From Corallium rubrum (taxonomy: Eukaryota > Cnidaria > Anthozoa > Scleralcyonacea > Coralliidae), in assembly GCA_964035015.1 (NCBI GenBank), contig OZ036005.1:15519125-15583124 (forward strand): a DNA stretch of 64,000 nucleotides, given 5' to 3'. The position numbers and the translations under genes are program-made. Under the pieces are notes generated by a model. The model searched no databases. It was given only the letters and a program-made list of their open reading frames with translations, and was not told where the DNA came from. Each line of letters begins with the position of its first letter. Positions within the stretch are counted from its first letter, which is position 1. Positions 1 through 12,679 of the stretch are shown one piece after another.

Positions 1-172
1 ACCACATTTCACAACAACGTCTCAATAACTGATTTCCATTGTGTTTTCCTCATGAACTATTAATGATTTGAGAATAATATTTATAAAGTGATTGCTTATA
101 GCAAAAATACCATGTGTTCAGCTAGCGTTGAGGTGCACAAACGTGAACAAAAAGAGCATTTCTAGGGACTTT

Positions 173-685
173 GGTGCTGATTACATGAGTTGGGTTCACC
201 CGGGTTCACGCAATTGATTAGGATGGTACTTGGTTTTGAAACTCGTTTGCATAAACTATAAATGTACAAAGAAGAATTGGTTTTATAGTTTAGACGTAAA
301 CGAATCCTAACGTTGATTAAAATCTCCTTTTGCGGCCGAGGAAAGAATATCGCGACACGAGTAAAAGGCTAGTTTCCACTCAGGAAAATCTTCCGTAGGA
401 TGGGAACGGACAGGAAAGTTTCCTTTGTGTTAAAGTCATTAGTTCCGACCGAGAGCTCACAAGACAAAGAAAAAAATTCTGTCCAAGGAACATTTTCCTG
501 AGTGGAAATGGGCCTTTAAGGCCCATTTCCACTCAGGAGAATTTTCCGGCTGGGACAGGAAATTTCCCTTTGTCTTGTGAACGCTTGGGTAGAACTAATG
601 AGTTTGAGACAAAAGAAAATTGCTGTCTGAGGAAAATTTTCCTGAGTGGAAATGGGCCTTAAACCCAACTCATGTAATCAGCACC
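173..685. repeat. Composite foldback (MITE-like) element with two inner elements
   Basis: Positions 173-196 (GGTGCTGATTACATGAGTTG...) are the inverse of 662-685, giving an outer inverted repeat. Inside lie two head-to-tail foldbacks, about 365-516 and 518-661. Each starts near AAGGC..TTTCCACTCAGG and ends in the inverse, CCTGAGTGGAAATGGGCCTT. Their interiors share 'gaactaat' and 'acaaaagaaaat' with the foldbacks near 6.6 kb and 22.6 kb, so they probably belong to one family. No coding potential is seen. Confidence 0.75.
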
Positions 686-877
686 TTTGAACCTCGAGTT
701 GACTATATCAGCTCGTTGAATTGGCACGTGGGGCGAAACAATCGAGTTATTGTAGTAAAACCTAATTTGTCTTCGATAATTGTTTAAAATTATTTAGAAC
801 ACATAAGCATAAGCTTTTAGGATAACTTGGCCTTCCACCTCTCTACCATATATATTTACTTAATTAAGCGCCGTTCA

Positions 878-1026
878 TATGAGGCGGGCTAGCCCGGTTT
901 TATGCCACGAAAATCTTTCTTTGACTTCAAATTAAAAAAGATTGAACTTTTTTGCATTACTTAAATAGTCGTAATACGATTTTTGGGACATAAAATTATC
1001 CCAGTACCCGGTTAGCCCGCCTCATA
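878..1026. repeat. Short foldback element (~150 bp)
   Basis: Left arm TATGAGGCGGGCTAGCCCGG (878-897) and right arm CCCGGTTAGCCCGCCTCATA (1007-1026) are near-perfect inverses around an AT-rich centre. This is a typical non-autonomous element. No clear target duplication was found. Confidence 0.7.
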
Positions 1027-1029
1027 TAA

Positions 1030-1531
1030 ACAACCCCTTGGTATATATGATGATGTATAGCGTTTACTAATGACCCATAACTATCAATGGGAATATTGCA
1101 TTAGTGTATACATGCATTGCCTCTAACGACTCGCCAGAGACGATTTATAACATGGTTTATATAGGTATATAGCTAATTTGTATAGTTAAATTACCTCAAC
1201 AAATGCTCGCATAAACATCATGAAGCCTAAACTGAAACAATGGTAGTCATCGAAATTATGCAGGCCATCTTCGTATTCTTGATAACGATACGTTAATCCA
1301 CATGACATACACAACTTGTAACACATTGTGATATCTACATTAATGAAATACATGATTAATATATTAACAAGTAAGGCTGCGATTATCTGGCCCCGCTAAC
1401 TTCGTTGGAAAACTTAATAAACATTCGTACCATTAGTTACTTGCTCCTCGCGATGATGTTTCGACCTTTGGACATGGCCTTAAATTTGTAATGTAATTGT
1501 TTATTTATAACATAAAACACTTAAAACTAAC
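1030..1531. other. Non-coding AT-rich stretch
   Basis: No open frame, strong inverted repeat or tandem array is seen. It lies downstream (minus strand) of the zinc-finger gene remnant and may hold its intron and lost 3' exons. Confidence 0.4.
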
Positions 1532-2835
1532 CTGTGATAAGTTTTGTTAAAGTGGTAATCTTTGCCTTCTTTGTTATTTCATAAGGCTTGCTCAGCAAAA
1601 CATCACAATAAGTGGCATTTTTCTTCCTTGGGAGCAAAAACGGTTGGTAGTGCGCTGACATCGATGTCGTGCGTCAACAGTCGTGGAAGTGTTGGTGGAA
1701 TTCTCTTGAAACAATGAATATACTCGACCATTTTTGTTAACAAATGGGAATTTTTGGGTGGATATACATCTGAATTCGCACTGTGCGCTTCTGGAAAATT
1801 TGATGATGTCACGGAATTGATATCGTGTTCAAGCGACTCGTTTTCGCTCAATTCGTTTGCATCGTCACATCTCGCATTTTTATCAGCTATCACACTAAAC
1901 AACTCTTCAGGTCGCTCTTGGTAAAGATACCACTTCGCTACACACTTGTGGACGCAGTTAATCTTTGCGTGGCAACAGACACACGACCATTTGTTCCGAC
2001 TGGTGTCGTACGAAACAACTACTCTTAAATCGAGAATAATGGTGGATTTCTCCATCATAGACGGAAAAGTGCTGATACTTTTCGGAAGTAAAATTAGTTA
2101 TGGCGTTAGTTCTAAATTCGACAATTAACGGAGAACTGTCCCTTGTGGCGACGTCTTGTGCCTTAAAACAATCTTCTTCTCTGGTTTTCTTCAACCATTT
2201 AACTTTTTTACCAGTTAGTCCTTCAAGGGACTCGCGTGTTAGTGTAATTTGACATTTGGCAGTCTCTGGAATGTACCGGACAGTTTTTAAATGACAGCAA
2301 ATGAAACTTGCTGATCCGCTTCTTATTGCTGTACTAGAGAGCTGTCGACAATCATCTAACTCACAAGATAGACCACCTTCGATACCAAATTTATGAACTA
2401 CGTGCACTGGATGGCTAGTCCCACTAAATGGTCGCCTTATTAAGTATATCCCTTTCGACAAGTCGACACACACCCCTGGAAGATGTCTGTTTGCATGTAT
2501 GTATTCTGGTTTGATGTGGATGTACCTGTTGTGGTTTTGAAGGGATTTTTTCGAAGAAAAAACTTTTGCGCACACATCACATTGGAAATGGCAATCATTG
2601 GTTTGGCTGAAGTTGTCTGATTGGCCATCAACCCTGGAGGGCGTCGTCTGGGAGGCCTCTTGAAATTTTTCAATTTTATTCAAATTTGTTTTTGAGTGGG
2701 AATTCAAATGGTTTATGAAAGTTTCCGTTCGCTTGAAAATTTCATGACAAGCGAAACAATGGTAATGGGAAATTCGATCAAATGTGCTTCCCGTTCCTGT
2801 CATGCAGTTAAGATAGCATCTTAGGATTTCATATT
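1532..2835 (-). pseudogene. C2H2 plus SWIM zinc-finger gene remnant (HMGXB3/KDZ-transposon-like)
   Basis: The minus strand is nearly open from an acceptor at 2836 to a donor at 1531. It encodes two C2H2 fingers (YHCFACHEIF...H, then FQCDVCAKVF...H) in the first ~110 residues, and a SWIM-like finger (CVCC...CVHK) about 250 residues in. This order, and sequence such as WLKKTREEDC, resembles the N-terminal part of animal HMGXB3-like proteins and Kyakuja-Dileera-Zisupton (KDZ) transposases. That family link is from memory. The frame shifts near 2030, joining the finger region to the SWIM region, and again near 1608, just before a CxxC pair. No catalytic region follows, so it is most likely a decayed, truncated transposon gene. 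A zinc-finger host gene in decay is the alternative. Confidence 0.5.
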
Positions 2836-2923
2836 CTGAAAAAGGGAAATATATGTGTAAATATTTTTTAGTAATATATTACTGATAGAATATATGAGTG
2901 AGTGACCAACAGTAAGGTTACAT

Positions 2924-3375
2924 TAGATGATGAAAGCATATTTTTTATTGTTTTGGGAAATTGGCCGTTGCGCACCAAATTTTAGAGCTATATATCTCAA
3001 ATTTTCAGTCAAGGAAGCCAAATGGTTGCTGATTATGAAAATCTAAATTTAGTGCGGAGAATGTATTTTAAACCTCCCTCGTCTATAACGAGTTCTACGC
3101 CACGGATTTTTTCCACAAAATTGGCGCACAAAACTGATTTTTTAGATCTCGGGTTTTACTAGGTTTCAAATTTTGTTACATGCAGTATTAGTTTTGTTAT
3201 GAACTATTCTGTGTTAGTCGGTAGCCATATGATTTTACAATACTTTCTTGTTAAAAGTGAGTTTTGGTCTCTTTTTAGAAACGCATATCTGAAAAGAATG
3301 CTGTGTATCTAAATAACCACTAAAAAGTATATAATCTCCCAATACATATATACCCTCATCATCTAATGCATAACC
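2924..3375. repeat. Probable foldback element (~450 bp)
   Basis: ATTAGATGATGA near 2930-2941 is repeated inverted at 3356-3368 (TCATCATCTAAT), with GGTTA/TAACC outside both. The arms are short, so the call is tentative. The interior has no gene. Confidence 0.4.
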
Positions 3376-3377
3376 TT

Positions 3378-3576
3378 AAGGTGATGTTGCACGGGAAGAT
3401 TTTTAACGCAACATTTCTGCATGCTCAAAAAATCGATACTTGTGTGTTGCACAACTTTGAACAGGCTTCAAATTCTTACAATATTGTTGCGGCAAGTCGA
3501 TCGTCGTGTTACACGTATCGATTTTTTTGTGCAACAACGTTGCGTTAAAATCGTCCCGTGTTTATAAACATCACTT
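3378..3576. repeat. Foldback element (~200 bp)
   Basis: The left end AAGGTGATGTTGCACGGGAAG followed by 'atttttaacgcaac' mirrors the right end 'gttgcgttaaaatcgtcccgtg...aacatcactt'. Further inverted matches (ATCGAT with poly-A/T; TTGTGCAAC) extend inward. It abuts the preceding element. Confidence 0.7.
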
Positions 3577-4016
3577 TATACACACTCGAGTCAGAGGTGA
3601 GCGTTTGTATATCTGAATATATTATCAAATGCACACAGCTAACTGTTCAAGTTTATCACTTTAAAAATATAAGTTATTTTAGCCAGAGAAATTTAACGGA
3701 TTTAAACTAGTACTACTCGATAAACTAATAAAACACTTGGTTATCTACAGATGTTTTGACCGCATTCCTATTTATGGTATTTTTTAACCCTAAATTGCAT
3801 TATTCTACGGAATAGGGTGCGGTCTATATATTATTGTTTTCCTTACTTTCATGCGTAATTCTTGTTTTCCAGTGCATGGTATCAAAATGCTGTTTAACCT
3901 TGCTGAGCTTCGTATTCATCGCAAAACCAATTAAATCTGAAAATTCACAGGTTCCCGATCACCGTCCTCTTTACTGTCGTGGCAATAGAAGCAACTGAAG
4001 CGTTCCGTATAATATT
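3577..4016. other. Non-coding stretch
   Basis: AT-rich sequence with no recognisable gene, array or strong inverted repeat. Confidence 0.35.
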
Positions 4017-4213
4017 GTTGCAATATATTCCTCATTTGATAAGATTCGTTGACAACTTTCTATTTTTAATTCTGTTTTTAATGATTGGGTGTTTGGCAAA
4101 TAATCCTGTTTCTTATTGGTTGTTTAAAAACCAGAAACCAATCAAATTCAAAACAGGAAGTTAGCAATAATTTTCATCAAATGAATTGGTCAACTTGAGG
4201 AATATATTGCAAC
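4017..4213. repeat. Foldback element (~197 bp)
   Basis: GTTGCAATATATTCCTCA (4017-4034) is repeated exactly inverted at 4196-4213. Weaker inverted matches continue inward ('caaataatcctgttt' against 'aaacaggaag'). Confidence 0.7.
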
Positions 4214-4848
4214 GACTGACTCGTGTGTCCCCCCAGTCGTTTCTTGTGTCTTCGTTAGAGAGAATTTATTTAAAATAGCTTTAGGGAAGTAAGAAACCGC
4301 CAGGAGTTTATAGGGGATTGAAACCAGTGTAATGTGCGTGATTCAAACGCGAGGAAAAAGTATGGGAATTTAATTTAATTTCCGTTGTAATTTAATTTCC
4401 CTTGTAATTTAATTTCCCCTTTGCGATCTCCTATGTTTTAATCAGGAAACACGCAAGTATGCACTACACATTTTTTAGCAGTTTCTAAATGCCATTCGCA
4501 CGCTGTTTTTTAGTAACAAACTTGCTATAAAATGAACTCATATAAAAGTCAAGTCTTATATAATATAGATGGCCAAGCTGCGCAAGCTAAAGCCTAACAT
4601 GGCATTTGAACACAAAATACCCCGAGTTATAAATTTTTAACTAGTTTAGGAATTGTATACGTTCAGTAATGCGTCTCTGTTACGTTTTACTTCTGGAATG
4701 GATCAACAACATTCAGAAGCCGGCGTACAACACGCAGCCCCAGAGACTGCATGCACGCAGCCCTTCGAGTGCCACTCCTCCGGACTCTCACAGGATTCCA
4801 GACGAGAAAATGTGTACACTGTCAGTGTGTTCGCGCAAAACCGTTTAA

Positions 4849-4941
4849 CTCTTTCTTGTCCGAATTGGTCTTTAGTATTTTATTCTGGCTAACGTCAGAC
4901 GATTTTATTCACCTCTGGGGAAGCCCCTGGACAGGAATGAG
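4849..4941. mobile_element. 93-bp MITE with TTAA target duplication
   Basis: The element runs from CTCTTTCTTGTCCGAATTGG to GGACAGGAATGAG and is flanked by TTAA (4845-4848 and 4942-4945). The paralogous copy at ~6130 reads 'ccgtTTAAatttg' with no insert, a direct empty-site comparison. TTAA duplication is typical of piggyBac and Kolobok elements; which one is not shown. Relatives lie at 18562-18875, 22758-22964 and probably 34264-34373. Confidence 0.85.
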
Positions 4942-5649
4942 TTAAATTTGTTGCCTCAAACTTAGAGAATTAAATTAGAGAGCAAAGAATAATAAGTAGA
5001 ATCTTGTTTTCCGCCCACTCTTATAATTTGTGCGTAACTTTTGCGTGCACAGATCTTTTCGTGTTTAATAAATAAACTGCAAAAGGTATAATCCAATTAG
5101 AATGTAGGAAGATATCAGTCCTTCCACCATTATTCGACACGGTTTGCCTTGATTTTCTTTATATTCTGCATGTTCACATGGAGTTTGGCTCAAACTTAGA
5201 GCATTAAATTAGAGAGCAAAGAATAAGGAGCATCTTGTTTTTAACCCACTGACTCTTATAATTTTTGCCAATTTTGCGTAACTTTTGCGTGCACAGATCT
5301 TTGCGTGTTAAATGAACTGCAAAAGGTATAATCCAATTAGAATGTAGAAAGATATCAGTCCTTCCTGCTAGCTGTTATAATCCCCATATAGATGTTACCA
5401 TTATTCGACACGGTTTGCCTTGATTTTCTTTATATTCTGCATGTTCACATGGAATTTGGGGTTTTGGTCGAGGGTCGTAAAATACGCTAAAATTTACGCA
5501 CATAATTTCTTTCTGGCGTCACAAATAATTAGACTTCGATGTAGCCTAGACAAGACCAATTAACGCACAAGATATTTTTTGGACATTCGATGAGCACCAC
5601 AAGGCGTCTACAAAATTTGCCTAAATTTGTCTAGCTACCAAAATCCTGC

Positions 5650-5716
5650 CTTAAGCCAGTTTTCCACTAGGCGAATTTTTTTCGCGCGAACTCGCCTAGT
5701 GGAAAACCGGCTTTAG
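5650..5716. repeat. Short foldback, 'TTTTCCACTAGGCGA' family
   Basis: AAGCCAGTTTTCCACTAGGC mirrors GCCTAGTGGAAAACCGGCTT with almost no spacer. Longer members lie at about 6571-6728 and 22597-22742. Confidence 0.75.
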
Positions 5717-6570
5717 AACCTTTACTGGTAACCTATTAGCCATGCTTTTCGCTTTCTTATTTGTGTCTTATTTTCATGCACAACTAATTATTAGTAAATT
5801 GGGGTAAAACATATAACGTAACATGTTAATTTCATCCTAACTATGAATTACGCGGCCAAGCTGCGCAAGCTAAAGCCTAATGTGGCATTTGAACACAAAA
5901 TACCCCGAGTTATAAATTTTTAACGAGTTTAGAAATTGTATACGTTCAGTAATGCGTCTCTGTTACGTTTTTACGCTTCTGGAATGGATTAACAACATTC
6001 AGAAGCCTGCGTACAACACGCAGCCCCAGAGACTGCATGCATGCAGCCCTTCGAGTGCCACTCCTCCGGGTTCTCACAGGATTCCAGACGAGAAAATAAT
6101 GTGTACACTGTCAGTGTGTTCACGCGAAACCGTTTAAATTTGTTGCCTCAAACTTAGAGAATTAAATTAGAGAGCAAAGAATAACAAGTAGAATCTTGTT
6201 TTCCGCCCACTCTTATAATTTGTGCGTAACTTTTGCGTGCACAGATCTTTTCGTGTTAAATAAACTGCAAAAGGTATAATCCAATTAGAATGTAGAAAGA
6301 TATCAGTCCTTCCACCATTATTCGACACGGTTTGCCTTGATTTTCTTTATATTCTGCATGTTCACATGGAGTTTGGGGTTTTGGTCGAGGGTCGTAAAAC
6401 TACGCTAAAATTTACGCACATAATTTCTTTCTGGCGTTACAAATAATTAGACTTCGATGTAGGCTAGACAAGACCAATTAACGCACAACATATTTTTTTG
6501 AACATTCGATGAGCACCGCAAGGCGTCTACAAAATTTGCTTATAAATTTGTCTACCTACAAAAATCCTGC

Positions 6571-6728
6571 CTTAAGCCAGTTTTCCACTAGGCAATATTT
6601 TTCGCGCGAAGCGACTTTTTCTTTTGTCTCATGAGCTCTGAGCTGGAACTAATCAGAAATCTATTGAATTCAAACAAAAGAAAATCGTTTCGCGCGAAAA
6701 AAATCGCCTATTGGTAAACCGGCTTCAG
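6571..6728. repeat. Foldback element, 'TTTTCCACTAGGCGA' family
   Basis: Inverted ends (AAGCCAGTTTTCCACTAGGC / GGTAAACCGGCTT) enclose 'cgcgcgaa...tttcttttgtctc...gaactaat', a core shared with the copy at 22.6 kb and with the elements at 365-661. Confidence 0.75.
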
Positions 6729-6789
6729 AACCTTTATTTGGTAACCAATTAGCCATGCTTTTCGCTTTCTTATTTGTGTCTTATTTTCA

Positions 6790-9700
6790 TGCATTACAAA
6801 TAATTGGTAAATTGGGATAAGCTTATGTGTCAGTTGGGTAAAACATATAATGTAACATGATATAATCATTACACCCCGATTTTACTAATTAATTATTGGT
6901 AAATTGGGGTAAGTTTACGTCTCAGATGGGTAAAACATATAACGTAACATGATATAATCCATAATTACACCCCGATTTTGCTAATTATTGGTAAATTGGG
7001 GTAAGTTTATGTGTCAGTTGGGTAAAACATATAACGTAACATGATATAATCCATAATTACACCCCGATTTTACTAATTATTGGTAAATTGGGGTAAGTTT
7101 ATGTGTCAGTTGGGTAAAACATATAACGTAACATGATATAATCCATAATTACACCCCGATTTTACTATTATTGGTAAATTGGTATGGGGTACATAACGTA
7201 TATAAATAATAACCGATTTTTATTATGTGTTAAGTTGGGTAAAACATATAACGTAACATGATATAATCCATAATTACACCCCGATTTTACTAATTATTGG
7301 TAAATTGGGGTAAGTTTATGTGTCAGTTGGGTAAAACATATAACGTAACATGATATAATCCATAATTACACCCGATTTTACTGATTATTGGTAAATTGGG
7401 ATAAGTTTATGTGTCAGTTGGGTCAAACATATAACGTAACATGATATAATCCATAATTACACCCCGATTTTGCTAATTATTGGTAAATTGGGGTAAGTTT
7501 ATGTGTCAGTTGGGTAAAACATATAACGTAACATGATATAATCCATAATTACACCCCGATTTTACTAATTATTGGTAAATTGGGGTAAGTTTATGTGTCG
7601 GTTGGGTAAAACATATAACGTAACATGATATAATCCATAATTACACCCCGATTTTACTAATTACTGGTAAATTGGGGTAAGTTTATGTGTTAGTTGGGTA
7701 AAACATATAACGTAACATGATATAATCCATAATTACACCCCGATTTTACTAATTATTGGTAAATTGGGGTAAGTTTATGTGTCAGTTGGGTAGAACATAT
7801 AACGTAACATGATATAACCCATAATTACACCCCGATTTTACTAATTATTGGTAAATTGGGGTAAGTTTATGTGTTAGTTGGGTAAAACATATAACGTAAC
7901 ATGATATAATCCATAATTACACCCCGATTTTACTAATTATTGGTAAATTGGGGTAAGTTTATGTGTCAGTTGGGTAAAACATATAACGTAACATGATATA
8001 ATCCATAATTACACCCGATTTTACTATTATTGGTAAATTGGGGTAAGTTTATGTGTCAGTTGGGTAAACATATAACGTACATGATATAATCCATAATTAC
8101 ACCCCGATTTTATAATTATTGGTAAATTGGGGTAAGTTTATGTGTCAGTTGGGTAAAACATATAACGTAACATGATATAATCCATAATTACACCCCGATT
8201 TTACTAATTATTGGTAAATTGGGGTAAGTTTATGTGTCAGTTGGGTAAAACATATAACGTAACATGATATAATCCATAATTACACCCCGATTTTACTAAT
8301 TATTGGTAAATTGGGGTAAGTTTATGTGTCAGTTGGGTAAAACATATAACGTAACATGATATAATCCATAATTACACCCCGATTTTACTGATTATTGGTA
8401 AATTGGGGTAAGTTTATGTGTCAGTTGGGTAAAACATATAACGTAACATGATATAATCCATAATTACACCCCGATTTTACTGATTATTGGTAAACTGGGG
8501 TAAGTTTATGTGTTAGTTGGGTAAAACATAGTAACGTAACATGATATAATCCATAATTACACCCCGATTTTACTGATTATTGGTAAACTGGGGTAAGTTT
8601 ATGTGTCAGTTGGGTAAAACATATAACGTAACATGATATAATCCATAATTACACCCCGATTTTACTGATTATTGGTAAACTGGGGTAAGTTTATGTGTCA
8701 GTTGGGTAAAACATATAACGTAACATGACATAATCCATAATTACACCCCGATTTTACTAATTATTGGTAAATCGGGGTAAATTTGTGTGTCACTTGGGTG
8801 GAACATATAACGTAACATGACATAATCCATAATTACACCCCGATTTTACTAATTATTGGTAAATTGGGGTTAGTTTATGTGTCACTTGGGTAAAACATAT
8901 AACGTAACATGATATAATCCATAATTACACCCCGATTTTACTAATTATTGGTAAATTGGGGTAAGTTTGTGTGTCAGTTGGGTAAAACATATAACGTAAC
9001 ATGATATAATCCATAATTACACCCCGATTTTACTAATTATTGGTAAATTGGGGTAAGTTTATGTGTCAGTTGGGTGAAACATATAACGTAACATGATATA
9101 ATCCATAATTACACCCCGATTTTACTGATTATTGGTAAATTTGGGTAAATTTGTGTGTCACTTGGGTGGAACATATAACGTAACATGACATAATCCATAA
9201 TTACACCCCGATTTTACTAATTATTGGTAAACTGGGGTAAGTTTATGTGTCAGTTGGGTAAAACATATAACGTAACATGATATAATCCAAAAAATACACC
9301 CCGATTTTAATGATTATTGGTAAACTGGGGTAAGTTTATGTGTCAGTTGGGTAAAACATATAACGTAACATGATATAATCCATAATTACACCCCGATTTT
9401 ACTGATTATTGGTAAACTGGGGTAAGTTTATGTGTCAGTTGGGTAAAACATATAACGTAACATGATATAATCCATAATTACACCCCGATTTTACTGATTA
9501 TTGGTAAATTGGGGTAAGTTTATGTGTCAGTTGGGTAAAACATATAACGTAACATGATATAATCCATAATTACACCCCGATTTTACTAATTATTGGTAAA
9601 TTGGGGTAAGTTTATGTGTCAGTTGGGTAAAACATATAACGTAACATGATATAATCCATAATTACACCCCGATTTTACTGATTATTGGTAAACTGGGGTA

Positions 9701-11705
9701 AGTTTATGTGTCAGTTGGGTAAAACATATAACGTAACATGATATAATCCATAATTACACCCCGATTTTACTAATTATTGGTAAATTGGGGTAAGTTTATG
9801 TGTCAGTTGGGTAAAACATATAACGTAACATGATATAATCCATAATTACACCCCGATTTTACTAATTATTGGTAAATTGGGGTAAGTTTATGTGTCACTT
9901 GGTGGAACATATAAAGTAACATGACATAATCCATAATTACACCCCGATTTTACTAATTATTGGTAAATTGGGGTAAGTTTATGTGTCAGTTGGGTAGAAC
10001 ATATAACGTAACATGATATAATCCATAATTACACCCCGATTTTACTAATTATTGGTAAATTGGGGTAAGTTTACGTCTCAGTTGGGTAAAACATATAACG
10101 TAACATGATATAATCCATAATTACACCCCGATTTTACTGATTATTGGTAAACTGGGGTAAGTTTATGTGTTAGTTGGGTAAAACATATAACGTAACATGA
10201 TATAATCCATAATTACACCCCGATTTTACTAATTATTGGTAAATTGGGGTAAGTTTATGTGTCAGTTGGGTAAAACATATAACGTAACATGATATAATCC
10301 ATAATTTCACCCAGATTTTACTAATTATTGGTAAATTGGGGTAAGTTTATGTGTCAGTTGGGTAAAACATATAACGTAACATGATATAATCCATAATTAC
10401 ACCCCGATTTTACTGATTATTGGTAAATTGGGGTAAGTTTATGTGTCAGTTGGGTCAAACATATAACGTAACATGATATAATCCATAATTACACCCCGAT
10501 TTTACTAATTATTGGTAAATTGGGGTAAGTTTATGTGTCAGTTGGGTAAAACATATAACGTAACATGATATAATCCATAATTACACCCCGATTTTACTAA
10601 TTATTGGTAAATTGGGGTAAGTTTGTGTGTCACTTGGGTGGAACATATAACGTAACATGACATAATCCATAATTACACCCCGATTTTACTAATTATTGGT
10701 AAACTGGGGTAAGTTTATGTGTTAGTTGGGTAAAACATATAACGTAACATGATATAATCCATAATTACACCCCTCGATTTTACTAATTATTGGTAAATTG
10801 GGGTAAGTTTATGTGTCAGTTGGGTAAAACATATAACGTAACATGATATAATCCATAATTACACCCCGATTTTACTGATTATTGGTAAACTGGGGTAAGT
10901 TTATGTGTCAGTTGGGTAAAACATATAACGTAACATGATATAATCCATAATTACACCCCGATTTTACTGATTATTGGTAAATTGGGGTAAGTTTATGTGT
11001 CACTTGGGTAGAACATATAACGTAACATGACATAATCCATAATTACACCCCAATTTTACTAATTATTGGTAAATTGGGGTAAGTTTATGTGTCAGTTGGG
11101 TAAAACATATAACGTAACATGATATAATCCGTAATTACACCCCGATTTTACTAATTATTGGTAAATTGGGGTAAGTTTACGTCTCAGATGGGTAGAACAT
11201 ATAACGTAACATAGTATAATCCATAATTACACCCCAATTTTACTGATTATTGGTAAATTGGGGTAAGTTTATGTGTCACTTGGGTAGAACATATAACGTA
11301 ACATGACATAATCCATAATTACACCCCGATTTTACTAATTATTGGTAAATTTGGGTAAATTTGTGTGTCACTTGGGTGGAACATATAACGTAACATGACA
11401 TAATCCATAATTACACCCCGATTTTACTAATTATTGGTAAATTGAGGTAAATTTGTGTGTCACTTGGGTGGAACATATAACGTAACATGATATAATCCAT
11501 AATTACACCCCGATTTTACTAATTATTGGTAAATTTGGGTGTAAGTTTATGTGTCAGTTGGGTAAAACATATAACGTAACATGACATAATCCATAATTAC
11601 ACCCCGATTTTACTAATTATTGGTAAATTGAGGTAAGTTTATGTGTCACTTGGGTAGAACATATAATGTAACATGATATAATCCATATTTACACCCCGAT
11701 TTTAC
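6790..11705 (+). repeat. 92-bp satellite array (~53 copies)
   Basis: A monomer of about 92 bp (GTAAATTGGGGTAAGTTTAT..., then 'acgtaacatgatataatccat' and 'cccgattttac') repeats head to tail over ~4.9 kb with a few percent divergence. Variants (AAACTGGGG, CACTTGGGTGGAAC, GACATAATCC) recur in neighbouring or alternating copies, which points to higher-order amplification. There is no open frame. Copies near the left edge and one at ~7180 are more diverged. Confidence 0.95.
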
Positions 11706-11726
11706 TTGCGTTTACATAGTAAATGG

Positions 11727-12115
11727 GAGGGGGGGGGGACATATTTCCTATGAAATCTGTCACGCGGGGGACACATTTTTTTTTGGGGGGGACACTTTTT
11801 TTTTGGGGGGGGACACATTTTTTTTTGGGGGGGGACACATTTTTTTTGGGGGGGGACACATTTTTTGGGGGGGGCGACACATTTTTTTGGGGGGGGGGAC
11901 ACATTTTTTTTTGGGGGGGACACATTTTTTTTTGGGGGGGACACATTTTTTTTGGGGGGGGACACATTTTTTTGGGGGGGGGACACATTTTTTTTTGGGG
12001 GGGACACATTTTTTTGGGGGGGGGACACATTTTTTTTTGTGGGGGGACACATTTTTTTGGGGGGGGGACACATTTTTTTTTGGGGGGGACACATTTTTGG
12101 GGGGGACATATTTCC
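11727..12115 (+). repeat. G-run minisatellite, unit ~20-22 bp
   Basis: Roughly 18 units of G6-G9 followed by ACACA and T6-T9. Inverted-looking ends flank the array (GACATATTTCCTATGA before, GACATATTTCCTGTGAGAC after). The regular G-runs could form quadruplexes on the plus strand; that is inference. The apparent Pro/Lys- or Gly-rich open frames here are by-products of the repeat. Confidence 0.9.
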
Positions 12116-12249
12116 TGTGAGACAGGCAAATAGAATGCGGTGTGACCTAGCAACGCGTGTTTCAATTTGCATTCATGCGGCCGCTATCCTGCATATTAAT
12201 ACTTCAGAACAATTTCAATAAATGGACAAACGAACAGTCGTCGACTCGT

Positions 12250-12499
12250 AGTAAATAGCGAGGTTCAGATCACACTTCCACTACCGCTACCATAAATATA
12301 ATTAAGCATGTCAAATATTGTTTTTACGTTCAGGAATGGTCGCAGGTCTCAAACCTAGTGCAAAAAGAAAGCGTTCTACGGTACTATGATTAAAACCAAC
12401 TACGACTACAGGACGAAAAAACGAACATTACATCAGCTTAACCACATTTACGGTAGTGGTAGCGGTAGTGGAAGTGTGATCTGAACCTCACTATTACTG
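12250..12499. repeat. Foldback element (~250 bp)
   Basis: GAGGTTCAGATCACACTTCC (from 12260) is repeated inverted ending at 12489. The match covers about 40 bases per arm, including 'ccactaccgctacc'. The loop is non-coding. Confidence 0.8.
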
Positions 12500-12679
12500 G
12501 TATAGCCTACCAATTTTTAGCCCTCGGGGTTCAACCGTTTATCTAGATAAATTTATTAACCACGTGGTAAAATAAAACCGCGAAAGTGCAAATTCAGGCG
12601 CGAACTCATGCTGTGCTGTCAGTGCCGTGGTGCGTTCAGTTGAAACAATTTGCTTCACAATCGATTTGCCTTTGACGAA

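Larger units (their letters stand above)
4569..6560 (+). repeat. Direct segmental duplication of a ~0.7-1 kb unit
   Basis: The block starting GGCCAAGCTGCGCAAGCTAA at ~4570 recurs at ~5852 and stays collinear for many hundred bases (through 'gcgtctctgttacgtttt', 'agagactgcatgc', 'gataatccaattagaatgta', 'acggtttgccttgattttc'). Copy 1 carries an extra internal repeat of the ~4950-5160 region at ~5190-5440 and a 93-bp insertion at 4849-4941 that copy 2 lacks. No protein function is apparent. Confidence 0.8.

Noticed and set aside
6790..11705. CRISPR-like array of regular repeats
   Set aside because: The whole 92-bp unit is repeated with no unique spacers, and the genome is eukaryotic. It is a satellite.
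11689..12221. Six long overlapping open frames rich in Pro/Lys/Cys or Gly/Phe on both strands
   Set aside because: They are translations of the G-run minisatellite. Every frame of the repeat stays open because the units lack stops.
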